Source: Nitrospinaceae bacterium UBA3496 (lineage in GTDB: Bacteria; UBA8248). Taken from it: a stretch of DNA of 5,778 nt. A program made the translations under genes and the position numbers. Positions 1 to 5,778 of the stretch are shown piece after piece (position 1 is the first letter of the stretch; each line of letters opens with the position of its first letter). The DNA lies in the NCBI GenBank assembly GCA_002377645.1, contig DFQF01000019.1, positions 1 through 5,778 of the forward strand, read 5' to 3'. The notes under the pieces were generated by a model, which ran no database searches, was not told the DNA's origin, and was given only the letters and a program-made list of their open reading frames with translations.

Positions 1-701
1 CCTCTGGGTCCTCTTAATGTTTTATGAGTTGTGGTCGTTATTATTTGTGCATGGCCAACAGGAGAGGGATGATCTCCACTTACTATCAAACCTGCGATAT
101 GTGCAATATCCGCCATCAAAATTGCACCGACTTTATCCGCAATTTCACGAAATTGAGCATAATCAATCTCTCTGGGGTACGCACTTGCACCAGCAACAAT
201 TATCTTCGGAGAACATTTTATTGCCTGAGCCTCAACATCATTAAAATCTATAAGATGATTTTCTGGATCAACACCATAACTTCCAACTTCGAACCATCTT
301 CCAGAAAATGTAACCGGATGACCATGCGTAAGGTGACCTCCATGAGACAGGTTCATCCCTAGAATTGTATCTCCAGGTTCTAACAAACCAAAATAAACCG
401 CTGCATTCGCTTGTGCACCACTATGAGGTTGAACACAAGCATGATCTGCTCGAAATATTTTCTTCGCCCTTTCGATAGCAAGTGTTTCCGCAACATCAAC
501 AAATTCACAACCACCATAATACCGTTTTCCAGGCAAACCCTCTGCGTATTTATTAGTCATGACACCACCAACCGCCTCCATTACAGACAAACTAACATAG
601 TTTTCAGAAGCAATTAGTTCGAGTTCATCCGCCTGTCTATTTCTTTCATCCTCTAAAGACTTATATAAATCTGGGTCTGTCTGCGATAACACCGAAGCCA
701 T
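1..701 (-). CDS. glyA: Serine hydroxymethyltransferase, N-terminal 233 residues (3' end outside window)
   Basis: This PLP enzyme interconverts serine plus tetrahydrofolate with glycine plus 5,10-methylene-tetrahydrofolate in the cytoplasm, the main entry to one-carbon metabolism. The reading frame is open from an ATG at 699-701 to the window edge. Visible family motifs are ELIASEN (residues 28-34), NKYAEG (50-55), KRYYGG (59-64), QPHSGAQAN (91-99), SHGGHLTHG (119-127, with H123 as the PLP-stacking histidine), [10 protein letters not shown] (196-205, with D198 pairing with the PLP nitrogen) and [12 protein letters not shown] (222-233), where K227 is the PLP Schiff-base lysine. The family is usually about 415-430 residues, so roughly the C-terminal 45% is missing because of the window edge, not because of damage. 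The start is supported by a GGAGGT ribosome-binding site 6 nt upstream. It lies 19 bp behind the MoaD-like gene and is probably co-transcribed with the AOR genes. Product identity is very secure; its functional tie to the operon is inference. Confidence 0.97.
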   Translation of the reverse strand, partial: MASVLSQTDPDLYKSLEDERNRQADELELIASENYVSLSVMEAVGGVMTNKYAEGLPGKRYYGGCEFVDVAETLAIERAKKIFRADHACVQPHSGAQANAAVYFGLLEPGDTILGMNLSHGGHLTHGHPVTFSGRWFEVGSYGVDPENHLIDFNDVEAQAIKCSPKIIVAGASAYPREIDYAQFREIADKVGAILMADIAHIAGLIVSGDHPSPVGHAQIITTTTHKTLRGPR

Positions 702-707
702 TCAAAA

Positions 708-713
708 ACCTCC
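708..713 (-). promoter_or_regulatory. Ribosome-binding site of glyA
   Basis: The minus strand reads GGAGGT followed by six bases and then ATG, a near-perfect Shine-Dalgarno sequence that fixes the glyA start. It is the strongest such site in the window. It would let glyA be translated efficiently even at the end of a long transcript. It sits inside the 19-bp gap after the MoaD-like gene. Confidence 0.85.
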
Positions 714-720
714 AAAAAAA

Positions 721-1047
721 TTATCCGCCTAAATATTGTCCCATTAACATAATCAAATCACCATCCTTAACTTTACTATTTAAATCGTGTTCTATTCCCA
801 ACAATGCATCGTTAACTACAATTTCTATATGTTCGGCCAGTTCGGAAGACCCTCTATCCCATAATGCATCATCTAGCGCCTTATAGCGGGTACTTAAACC
901 CTTTAATACAGAAAAAACCGTAGAACCTTCTTTAATATGCTCTTCAAAGACCTTACGACTACTTCCGTCTCCTCCGACAAAAGTATTAGCCCAAGCTACT
1001 AGTTCAACTTTTACCCTAGCTTCTTTTACTGATGAGTCAGATGTCAT
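721..1047 (-). CDS. MoaD/ThiS-family ubiquitin-like sulfur-carrier protein (AOR-associated, aorD-like)
   Basis: A 108-residue beta-grasp protein ending in LMGQYLGG. The C-terminal Gly107-Gly108 is the hallmark of MoaD/ThiS sulfur carriers, whose terminal glycine is adenylated and thiocarboxylated to deliver sulfur for the pterin dithiolene. The protein starts with a VKVELVAWA strand (residues 12-20) and has VVNDALLG (77-84) and KDGDLIMLMG (94-103), as expected for the fold. At 108 residues it is longer than typical MoaD (about 80); the extra length lies in a loop with GGDGSSRKVFEE (25-36) and a DDALWDRGSSEL stretch (59-70). I chose the ATG at 1047. An upstream TTG at 1101 would add 18 residues and overlap the AOR gene, while the ATG leaves a 16-bp gap and has a modest GAGA site 8 nt upstream. 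Lying just after the AOR gene, it probably serves that enzyme's tungsten- or molybdenum-pterin cofactor. No MoeB/ThiF-type activating enzyme is in the window. Confidence 0.88.
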   Translation of the reverse strand: MTSDSSVKEARVKVELVAWANTFVGGDGSSRKVFEEHIKEGSTVFSVLKGLSTRYKALDDALWDRGSSELAEHIEIVVNDALLGIEHDLNSKVKDGDLIMLMGQYLGG

Positions 1048-1063
1048 CGGAAAAATCTCAAGA

Positions 1064-2950
1064 TTAGACTTTATCTTTATTAGTATTCCACACAGCCTCA
1101 ACTATTTCTTCTAGTTCTAGAGACTTCAAAGTATCTGGAGTCGGGCGACCCGTTGTCCTATCATAACCAACAGTTTCATACCAAATATCGAGCATTTCGT
1201 CCCAATTATCCATTATGGAAACACCAGAAATAGGTCCGTCAATCGGAGTAGAGCCATAGCGTTTTGAAGGTTTCTCTAACTCCGGTCCAATTCCACAACG
1301 TAAATTAAAAGCTCTCATGAGTGCGGCTGTTCTTCTTCCGGAAAGCATAGCTTCATCAATACGAATATCCCATCCGGTTGCTGATTCAAGTGAACGACAT
1401 AACATCTCCAAAGGAACCCTGGTAGTGAAAACACACGCTCCCAAAGAATCTTCAAAATGACGTCTTCCCCTTAAAGCTCCTACCTGTTTTGAAACAGCCT
1501 TTGGATCCTGAGGACGTATACTGGCAGGAAGACCATGTTCGGTAGGAAAAACTGGTGGAGCCGTATCCATAGTTCCCCCACTTCCAGTACAAGTATCAAG
1601 GAGCTCTTCCCATCTAGATCGATGATCATGACCTCTTGGAGAATTTCCTGCCATTGTATAAATTGCGCAGTTCGCTGCTTCTCCACCTATTTCTTCGGAC
1701 GCTCTTTTCACTCCTTCAGCTAGGAGATCTCCAAAACCTTCCCTTTTAGAAATCAATTCTAACAAACGAGCTGCTCCGGATACATCACCCCATTCTAGAT
1801 GAAAACCTAATTGTTCTTCGCTGATAAAACCCTTCTCTTGACATTCCATCACCCATCCACAAAGCCAGCCAAATTCATTCACATCAACACAAGCTCGATC
1901 AAGTTGAGTATTCAACCAAGTCACTTCTTGTGGATCCGTTGCTCCAATAGCCCAACCTGCTCCAGACCACCCTTCATACTCTGGTTCATCAACAACTTGC
2001 CCTTTGTAACGACCAGATGAAATAACTTGCATATGACAATGTTTCATGCCACATGAATTACACTGATGCCCACGGTGATCAAATCCTTCCCTCAATCCTT
2101 TTGCTTCCCATATATCTGTATCTACACCATCTGGCCAAACATTTGTGGTGTAATTCTTTATGGGTAGTGCACCCATTCCAACCATATTACGGACGCCACC
2201 TAAAGTGCCATATTCATACAAAGATTTAGTTGAAGGATCATTTTGCAAGCTATGCGCCATCTCCTCCGAGCAAGAAAAAAGTGCTTGTGGGAAAGCAACC
2301 TTAATGCCTTTTTTCCCTCTTTCTATTGCAACCGCTTTTACTTTTTTCTTTCCCATCACGGCGCCACAACCATTCTTGCTAGCTACATGTCCATAATCAC
2401 CTTGTATTGCAGCAAAACGAACTAAATTTTCACCCGCGGGACCTATGCTATATACGCTTAAATTGTGTCCATTTAAATTCAATTCTTTTTCGAGTGTTTC
2501 TTGAGTCTCCCAAGTATCCTTGCCAATAAGATTCTTTGCACTTTTAATATCCACACCGTCTTCATGTATATGTAAATAAACCCATTCTTCTGACTGACCC
2601 TGAAAAATCACTGCATCGTAACCACAATACTTTATATTTGCACCAAAAAAACCATTCGCCTGAGTATTAGTAGATCCATTTGTCATTGCACCTCTCGTAA
2701 CGACCGTCAAGCCACCAGTTCCCCATACAGGCAGCCCTGCCAAAGGCCCTGTTGCTAAAACAAGCCTATTATCAGGATCATCCCAATTAACTTCACTTGG
2801 AACTTCTTCCCATAAAATTTTCGCCCCAAGACCAGCACCTCCAATCCACTTACGACGATCGGCCTCACTGAACTCTTCTTTAGAAATTAAGCCAGATGAA
2901 AGCTCTACTCTCAAAATGTTTCCCGCGTAAGAAAAAGGTGAATTCGACAA
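1064..2950 (-). CDS. Aldehyde:ferredoxin oxidoreductase family tungsten (or molybdenum) enzyme, catalytic subunit
   Basis: Catalytic subunit of 628 residues, the usual AOR length (about 600-630). The family holds W or Mo in a bis-pterin cofactor next to a [4Fe-4S] cluster and typically oxidises aldehydes to acids, or runs in reverse with low-potential electrons. The N-terminal cofactor-binding domain shows YAGNILRVELSSG (8-20), IGGAGLGAKILWEE (36-49), ATGPLAG (66-72), NGFFGANIKYCGYDAVIFQG (99-118) and GCGAVMGKKKVKAVAIE (194-210). Likely cluster ligands are C297, C300, C305 and C506, the last in DSLGAC (501-506), matching the family DxxGxC motif. DEPEYEGW (321-328) and NSPRGHDHR (436-444) are conserved stretches near the active site in this branch. 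The start is TTG: no ATG or GTG occurs in frame near the N-terminus, AAAAAAAGGA lies 7 nt upstream, and the family N-terminal YxGxILRV motif begins at residue 8. It follows the flavoprotein gene by 15 bp. There is no signal peptide, so it is cytoplasmic. Family is certain; metal and substrate are not determined. Confidence 0.95.
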   Translation of the reverse strand: MSNSPFSYAGNILRVELSSGLISKEEFSEADRRKWIGGAGLGAKILWEEVPSEVNWDDPDNRLVLATGPLAGLPVWGTGGLTVVTRGAMTNGSTNTQANGFFGANIKYCGYDAVIFQGQSEEWVYLHIHEDGVDIKSAKNLIGKDTWETQETLEKELNLNGHNLSVYSIGPAGENLVRFAAIQGDYGHVASKNGCGAVMGKKKVKAVAIERGKKGIKVAFPQALFSCSEEMAHSLQNDPSTKSLYEYGTLGGVRNMVGMGALPIKNYTTNVWPDGVDTDIWEAKGLREGFDHRGHQCNSCGMKHCHMQVISSGRYKGQVVDEPEYEGWSGAGWAIGATDPQEVTWLNTQLDRACVDVNEFGWLCGWVMECQEKGFISEEQLGFHLEWGDVSGAARLLELISKREGFGDLLAEGVKRASEEIGGEAANCAIYTMAGNSPRGHDHRSRWEELLDTCTGSGGTMDTAPPVFPTEHGLPASIRPQDPKAVSKQVGALRGRRHFEDSLGACVFTTRVPLEMLCRSLESATGWDIRIDEAMLSGRRTAALMRAFNLRCGIGPELEKPSKRYGSTPIDGPISGVSIMDNWDEMLDIWYETVGYDRTTGRPTPDTLKSLELEEIVEAVWNTNKDKV

Positions 2951-2957
2951 AACTAAA

Positions 2958-2966
2958 TCCTTTTTT
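2958..2966 (-). promoter_or_regulatory. Ribosome-binding site supporting the TTG start of the AOR gene
   Basis: The minus strand shows an A-run followed by AGGA, seven bases, and then TTG. The core AGGA is at 2958-2961. The site decides the start because the AOR reading frame has no other plausible initiation codon before the conserved N-terminal motif. It abuts the stop codon of the upstream flavoprotein gene. Confidence 0.65.
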
Positions 2967-4288
2967 TAAGATGAGACTGAAATATTTTTTTCAGGAATCG
3001 AGGGACTACCTACCAAAGTTTCAGGTAGAAGTTTTCCCACAGAACCAGACGCTAAAAACGCACGTTTAATATCAAATGGATTCCTGCTTATATGTTCTTT
3101 CCATTCAACAAGTTCGCTTTTTGTATAAATTAACCCTTTCAGCATCCCAATATCGTTGGTGTGCCATATATCATCACCCAAACCAATTGCAATAGCTCCT
3201 ATCATATGGCCATGATCGAAAACCATTTTTCTATAGGATGGCCTAACAGGATTTTTCTTTATTATTTTATCAGACCCCTCTTCATTCCAAGATCCAAAAC
3301 TTGCTATCTCTAAACCAAAAACATCTAAAATATTCATTAACAAACTTCCTTTGTATTGTATTTCTTTTCCTAACATATTCGATGCAGCAATCCTTCCGTG
3401 CTGCACTGCGGTAGGCTCAATAGCGTGTATCTCTCTTTCACCTGTCACTATATTTAAACCTTTTGCAACATCTCCAGCAGCATATACATTTGCAATATTC
3501 GTACGACAAAAATCATCAATAGGGATCCCGTCATCTAAGACAACATCAGAACCTGAAAGCCAATCAATATTAGGCTTTATTCCCGTAGCCATAATAACTA
3601 AGTCAGTTTTCAAGTCCGTGCCATCGTCAAATTTTATAATTTTTTCATTTTCAAAATCATCTATTGAAGAAACTCTACAGTCTGTCTTTACATCAACCCC
3701 TTTTGACACTATCCAATTATTGACTATATCCGCGCCTTCATCATCTAACATTCTCGGCAGAATACGTTTCTCTACCTCAACTACAGTCAAATCTACACCT
3801 CTACTAACCAGAGCATTAAGAATAGTAAAAGAAATAAAACCAGCTCCAATCATGGTTACACGTGTATTTTTTTTAATCTTACTTGTTACAGCACGCGCTT
3901 GAGGCAACGTCCAAAAGCTATGTACATTTTGACCATCTGAACCTGGGATTGCAGGTTTAACAGGAGAGGACCCTGTTGCAATCAAAAGATTGTCATATTC
4001 AATTCCTTCTTCATCATCCAAAATAATCTTGCTATTTTTTGTGTCTAATCCTTTAACGTCCTTCCCAAGTTTTAATTCAATATTTAAATCTTCTAATCTT
4101 GTCTTTGATGCTGTAAAAACGTGGGATTCGCCAATTTCCTTAGAAAGATAATATGGCAAAACCATTCTGGAATAAGGAGATTCATTAGAGACAAGTACAA
4201 TACTTGAATTGCCAAGATCCGATTCCCTTATAGTTGTAATTGCATTCCATCCGGCAGTTCCACCACCAACGATAACGTGTCGAGCCAT
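2966..4288 (-). CDS. FAD-dependent pyridine nucleotide oxidoreductase (AorC-like electron-transfer subunit)
   Basis: A 440-residue flavoprotein of the two-dinucleotide-binding-domain family (rubredoxin reductase / NirB N-terminal type). The FAD Rossmann motif VIVGGGTAGWNA is at residues 5-16 (G8, G10, G13). ATGSSPVKPAIPG (104-116) is a conserved linker. The NAD(P)H-binding fold has MIGAGFIS (146-153), with acidic E171 in TVVEVEKR suggesting NADH over NADPH. ATGIKPN (234-240) and NVYAAGDVAKG (267-277) complete FAD binding (D273). A C-terminal domain (about 310-400) resembles that of nitrite and rubredoxin reductases. No redox-active CxxxxC disulfide is present, so it is not a disulfide reductase. 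It starts at ATG, 2 bp after the ferredoxin stop, with AGAGGT 9 nt upstream, suggesting translational coupling. Between a polyferredoxin and an AOR, it most likely passes electrons between the iron-sulfur subunit and NAD(H), as AorC does in Aromatoleum. The partner assignment is inference. Confidence 0.9.
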   Translation of the reverse strand: MARHVIVGGGTAGWNAITTIRESDLGNSSIVLVSNESPYSRMVLPYYLSKEIGESHVFTASKTRLEDLNIELKLGKDVKGLDTKNSKIILDDEEGIEYDNLLIATGSSPVKPAIPGSDGQNVHSFWTLPQARAVTSKIKKNTRVTMIGAGFISFTILNALVSRGVDLTVVEVEKRILPRMLDDEGADIVNNWIVSKGVDVKTDCRVSSIDDFENEKIIKFDDGTDLKTDLVIMATGIKPNIDWLSGSDVVLDDGIPIDDFCRTNIANVYAAGDVAKGLNIVTGEREIHAIEPTAVQHGRIAASNMLGKEIQYKGSLLMNILDVFGLEIASFGSWNEEGSDKIIKKNPVRPSYRKMVFDHGHMIGAIAIGLGDDIWHTNDIGMLKGLIYTKSELVEWKEHISRNPFDIKRAFLASGSVGKLLPETLVGSPSIPEKNISVSS

Positions 4289-4290
4289 GA

Positions 4291-4776
4291 TTAACCTACC
4301 TCTAAAGAAAGAGGACCACTAGGACCTCTTGAACGTTCACTTGCAAAACTTCCAATCCAATCTAAATTTTTTTCAACCTCTACATATTCAATAGCACCGG
4401 TAGGACAAACTGTTTGACAAGCAGGATTTCCGCCACATAAATCACATTTAAATGCCTTATGAGTTTCTGGATCGAAGAAAATAGTCCCGTAAGGACAGGC
4501 TATCGTACAAAGTTTGCAACCTACACACAAATCATCCTTTATTTCTTTCGCTCCAGGGGAAGATATAGAAATTGCCTCTATAGGACATGCAGTCATACAC
4601 CACGCCTCATCACATTGCGGGCAGGTGTATGGAGCATAACTCGTATGATTTTCAAATGCGGATACTCTAATTACTGATTTAGAAGGTCTAAATGTTCCTG
4701 TTTGTTCATAAGAACAAGCTAGTTCACAACGCATACACCCTGTACATTTTTCAGGAATCATTTTTAAGATCTTCAT
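4291..4776 (-). CDS. Four-cluster [4Fe-4S] polyferredoxin subunit (AorA-like, HycB/DmsB-type fold)
   Basis: A 161-residue iron-sulfur protein with 16 cysteines in four groups: C11-C14-C17-C21, C52-C55-C60-C64, C84-C87-C90-C94 and C111-C114-C120-C124. This is enough to bind four [4Fe-4S] clusters, in the arrangement of electron-transfer subunits of the DmsB/HycB/NarH family. The third group (CVGCKLCTIACPYG) is a classical ferredoxin motif. The second and fourth have longer middle spacings, as usual for this family, where the four groups swap their last ligands between clusters. The cysteine-free tail (about 132-161) contains DWIGSF and an Arg-Gly-Pro-Ser-Gly-Pro stretch. There is no signal peptide or Tat motif, so it should act in the cytoplasm. 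It is first in the AOR operon, with GGAG five bases before the ATG and a promoter just upstream. Size and cluster count resemble AorA of the Aromatoleum aldehyde oxidoreductase. Exact partner contacts cannot be seen. Confidence 0.93.
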   Translation of the reverse strand: MKILKMIPEKCTGCMRCELACSYEQTGTFRPSKSVIRVSAFENHTSYAPYTCPQCDEAWCMTACPIEAISISSPGAKEIKDDLCVGCKLCTIACPYGTIFFDPETHKAFKCDLCGGNPACQTVCPTGAIEYVEVEKNLDWIGSFASERSRGPSGPLSLEVG

Positions 4777-4781
4777 AAAAT

Positions 4782-4785
4782 CTCC
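4782..4785 (-). promoter_or_regulatory. Ribosome-binding site of the polyferredoxin gene
   Basis: GGAG on the minus strand, five bases before the ATG at 4776. It supports that start for the first gene of the operon, whose first cysteine motif begins only ten residues further on. Confidence 0.75.
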
Positions 4786-4811
4786 AAGATGGAATTTAAC
4801 TAAACATTATG

Positions 4812-4840
4812 ATTATAGAAAATAGGGGGAAACATTTCAA
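4812..4840 (-). promoter_or_regulatory. Predicted sigma-70-type promoter of the AOR operon
   Basis: On the minus strand there is TTGAAA (4835-4840), a 17-bp spacer, and a perfect TATAAT (4812-4817). The spacer contains a run of five C. Transcription would start near 4805, giving a leader of about 29 nt before the ferredoxin ATG, with the ribosome-binding site inside it. No clear operator palindrome was seen around it, so its regulation cannot be read. The match is strong (11 of 12 consensus bases with optimal spacing) and the place is right, though AT-rich gaps do produce such matches by chance. Confidence 0.7.
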
Positions 4841-4887
4841 ACATTTTACAACAATGAAAGATTTAGTTTTTCTCTGCCACAAGATTT

Positions 4888-5778
4888 TTAACTTCCCGAA
4901 CTAACCAAAAGAGCACCTGCAATTGATATAATACCACCTAAAATCACCTGAAAAGACAAACGTTCAATTTTCTTAAAGAAAAACCATGAAACGAGAATTA
5001 CAAAAACTAAAGAAAGTCTTCTAATAGGAACTACTTCAACAATATCACCATTTTTAATTGCAGTCCAAAAAGTCAATCCTGTCATTACATTAAATAAACC
5101 TGCTATTAACATCGTAGATATTGCTTTTTTGTTCCAAGAAAAACTTACAAAGTTTCCTTTATCTTTACTCAAAAAAAGTGAAATAAAACATTGAAGAACT
5201 ACAGCAGCACATGACGCTATTGCCAGTCCTAAAGAAGCACAAGGGATATAATGAAAAGCTAATTTTCTGAAAGTAGGAGAAAAAGAAAAAAACATCGCGC
5301 TTATAACCGGCAGAAAATAAAAAAACAATTTGGCAACTTTATTTTTACTTTTTGCCTCATAAACCAAAATCATACCACCTAAAACGACAAGAATTGTTCC
5401 AATAGCAATAGAGGTATTAAGTTTTTCTCCAATGAAGATTATAGCTACCATGGAAGACCATATAGGAGCTGTTTGATAAAGGGTTTGGGTTCTAGCAAGC
5501 CCAATGTTGAAATACGAAATATTATTAAAATGTCGAGCTACAAACTGGGCAAAAAAACCAGATAATGCAAAGAAAAAAACACCCTCTATAGACAATTCAA
5601 AGTATCTCCCTTCCAATAAGTAAACAGCAAATGCAAGACAACCCACAACAAAATTTGCGGCAATAGTAACCTCTTCAGGTCTTAAAAAACGAACAGCTTG
5701 CCTATAGAAACTCTGCGCTACAGATAATAACATTGCAGAAATAAGAGCTAAAAGATTCGGGTGTATCAAATCTAACAA
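4888..5778 (-). CDS. EamA/DMT-superfamily membrane transporter (start at or just beyond the window edge)
   Basis: At least 296 residues, with about ten hydrophobic segments, near residues 8-25, 37-55, 66-84, 103-117, 122-140, 150-168, 179-203, 219-240, 252-268 and 276-293. This is the ten-helix layout of the drug/metabolite transporter superfamily, built from two EamA repeats. The first repeat ends in a GEKLNTSIAIGTILVVLGG stretch (117-135), which matches the family pattern of an acidic residue before the last helix of the repeat. The second ends in FFFKKIERLSFQVILGGI (266-283), its counterpart. The frame is open to the edge: the last codon is TTG, with no ribosome-binding site visible, so the true start may be this TTG or a few codons further out. 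Family members export or import small metabolites, amino acids or nucleotide precursors, and substrate cannot be told from sequence. It points the same way as the AOR operon but is separated by a promoter-bearing gap, so a shared role is not implied. Confidence 0.87.
   Translation of the reverse strand: MLDLIHPNLLALISAMLLSVAQSFYRQAVRFLRPEEVTIAANFVVGCLAFAVYLLEGRYFELSIEGVFFFALSGFFAQFVARHFNNISYFNIGLARTQTLYQTAPIWSSMVAIIFIGEKLNTSIAIGTILVVLGGMILVYEAKSKNKVAKLFFYFLPVISAMFFSFSPTFRKLAFHYIPCASLGLAIASCAAVVLQCFISLFLSKDKGNFVSFSWNKKAISTMLIAGLFNVMTGLTFWTAIKNGDIVEVVPIRRLSLVFVILVSWFFFKKIERLSFQVILGGIISIAGALLVSSGS

Larger units (their letters stand above)
4777..4887. other. 111-bp intergenic gap between the transporter and the AOR operon
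   Basis: AT-rich gap between the transporter stop and the ferredoxin start. It contains the predicted promoter and the ferredoxin ribosome-binding site. I saw no convincing GC-rich stem followed by a T-run on the minus strand, so no intrinsic terminator for the transporter gene can be claimed. Read-through from the transporter gene into the operon remains possible. Confidence 0.6.

Noticed and set aside
24..362. Plus-strand open frame opposite glyA
   Set aside because: Lies wholly antisense to well-conserved SHMT coding sequence and has no recognisable protein features.
1048..1101. Longer version of the MoaD-like protein from a TTG at 1101
   Set aside because: It would overlap the end of the AOR gene by 38 bp and add 18 residues not matching the MoaD fold; the ATG at 1047 fits the operon spacing better.
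1064..2950. BamB (benzoyl-CoA reductase) assignment for the AOR gene
   Set aside because: BamB shares the AOR fold, but the neighbours seen here (flavoprotein, AorA-like ferredoxin, MoaD) match the AorABC type and no other bam genes are present; not fully excluded without phylogeny.
3351..3902. 183-codon plus-strand open frame opposite the flavoprotein gene
   Set aside because: It is the antisense shadow of a clearly conserved gene; its translation is low in complexity (Ser/Thr/Ile rich) and shows no family motif.
4300..4325. Repeat-like AGGACC...AGGACC near the end of the ferredoxin gene
   Set aside because: A short direct repeat that encodes Gly-Pro-Ser-Gly-Pro in the protein tail; it is not an inverted repeat and cannot form a terminator stem.
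4853..4887. Possible terminator after the transporter gene
   Set aside because: No stable stem with a following T-run could be built on the minus strand by eye.

Overview
The window carries six genes, all on the minus strand, in AT-rich DNA. It is a bacterial metabolic locus. In the direction of transcription (high to low coordinates) the order is: the 3' part of an EamA/DMT-type membrane transporter (4888-5778); a 111-bp gap holding a near-consensus sigma-70-type promoter; then five closely packed genes. These five are a 16-cysteine polyferredoxin (4291-4776), an FAD/NAD(P)-dependent oxidoreductase (2966-4288), an aldehyde:ferredoxin oxidoreductase (AOR) family tungsten/molybdenum-pterin enzyme (1064-2950), a MoaD-type ubiquitin-fold protein ending in Gly-Gly (721-1047), and the N-terminal 233 residues of serine hydroxymethyltransferase, glyA (1-701, running off the left edge).

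The gaps between these five genes are 2, 15, 16 and 19 bp. Each start has a purine-rich ribosome-binding site at normal distance, so one transcript from the promoter at 4812-4840 is the simplest reading. Together the first four genes have the parts of a multi-subunit AOR of the Aromatoleum AorABC(D) kind: a catalytic W-bis-pterin subunit, a four-cluster electron-transfer subunit, a flavin subunit that would pass electrons to or from NAD(H), and a MoaD-like partner for pterin cofactor supply. The substrate cannot be read from the sequence. The catalytic subunit belongs to a branch whose cluster-binding cysteines are spaced C-x2-C-x4-C instead of the classical C-x2-C-x3-C.

glyA at the end of the operon raises a possible link to one-carbon or glycine metabolism, but it may only be co-transcribed housekeeping. 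The organism cannot be fixed. AT-rich base use, TTG starts, and an SHMT and AOR of a type I loosely associate with uncultured Chloroflexota (Dehalococcoidia/SAR202-like) or other environmental bacteria make that a weak guess. I saw no mobile element, CRISPR array, tRNA or rRNA, and no new defence or other unknown system. The most interesting content is the AOR module itself.
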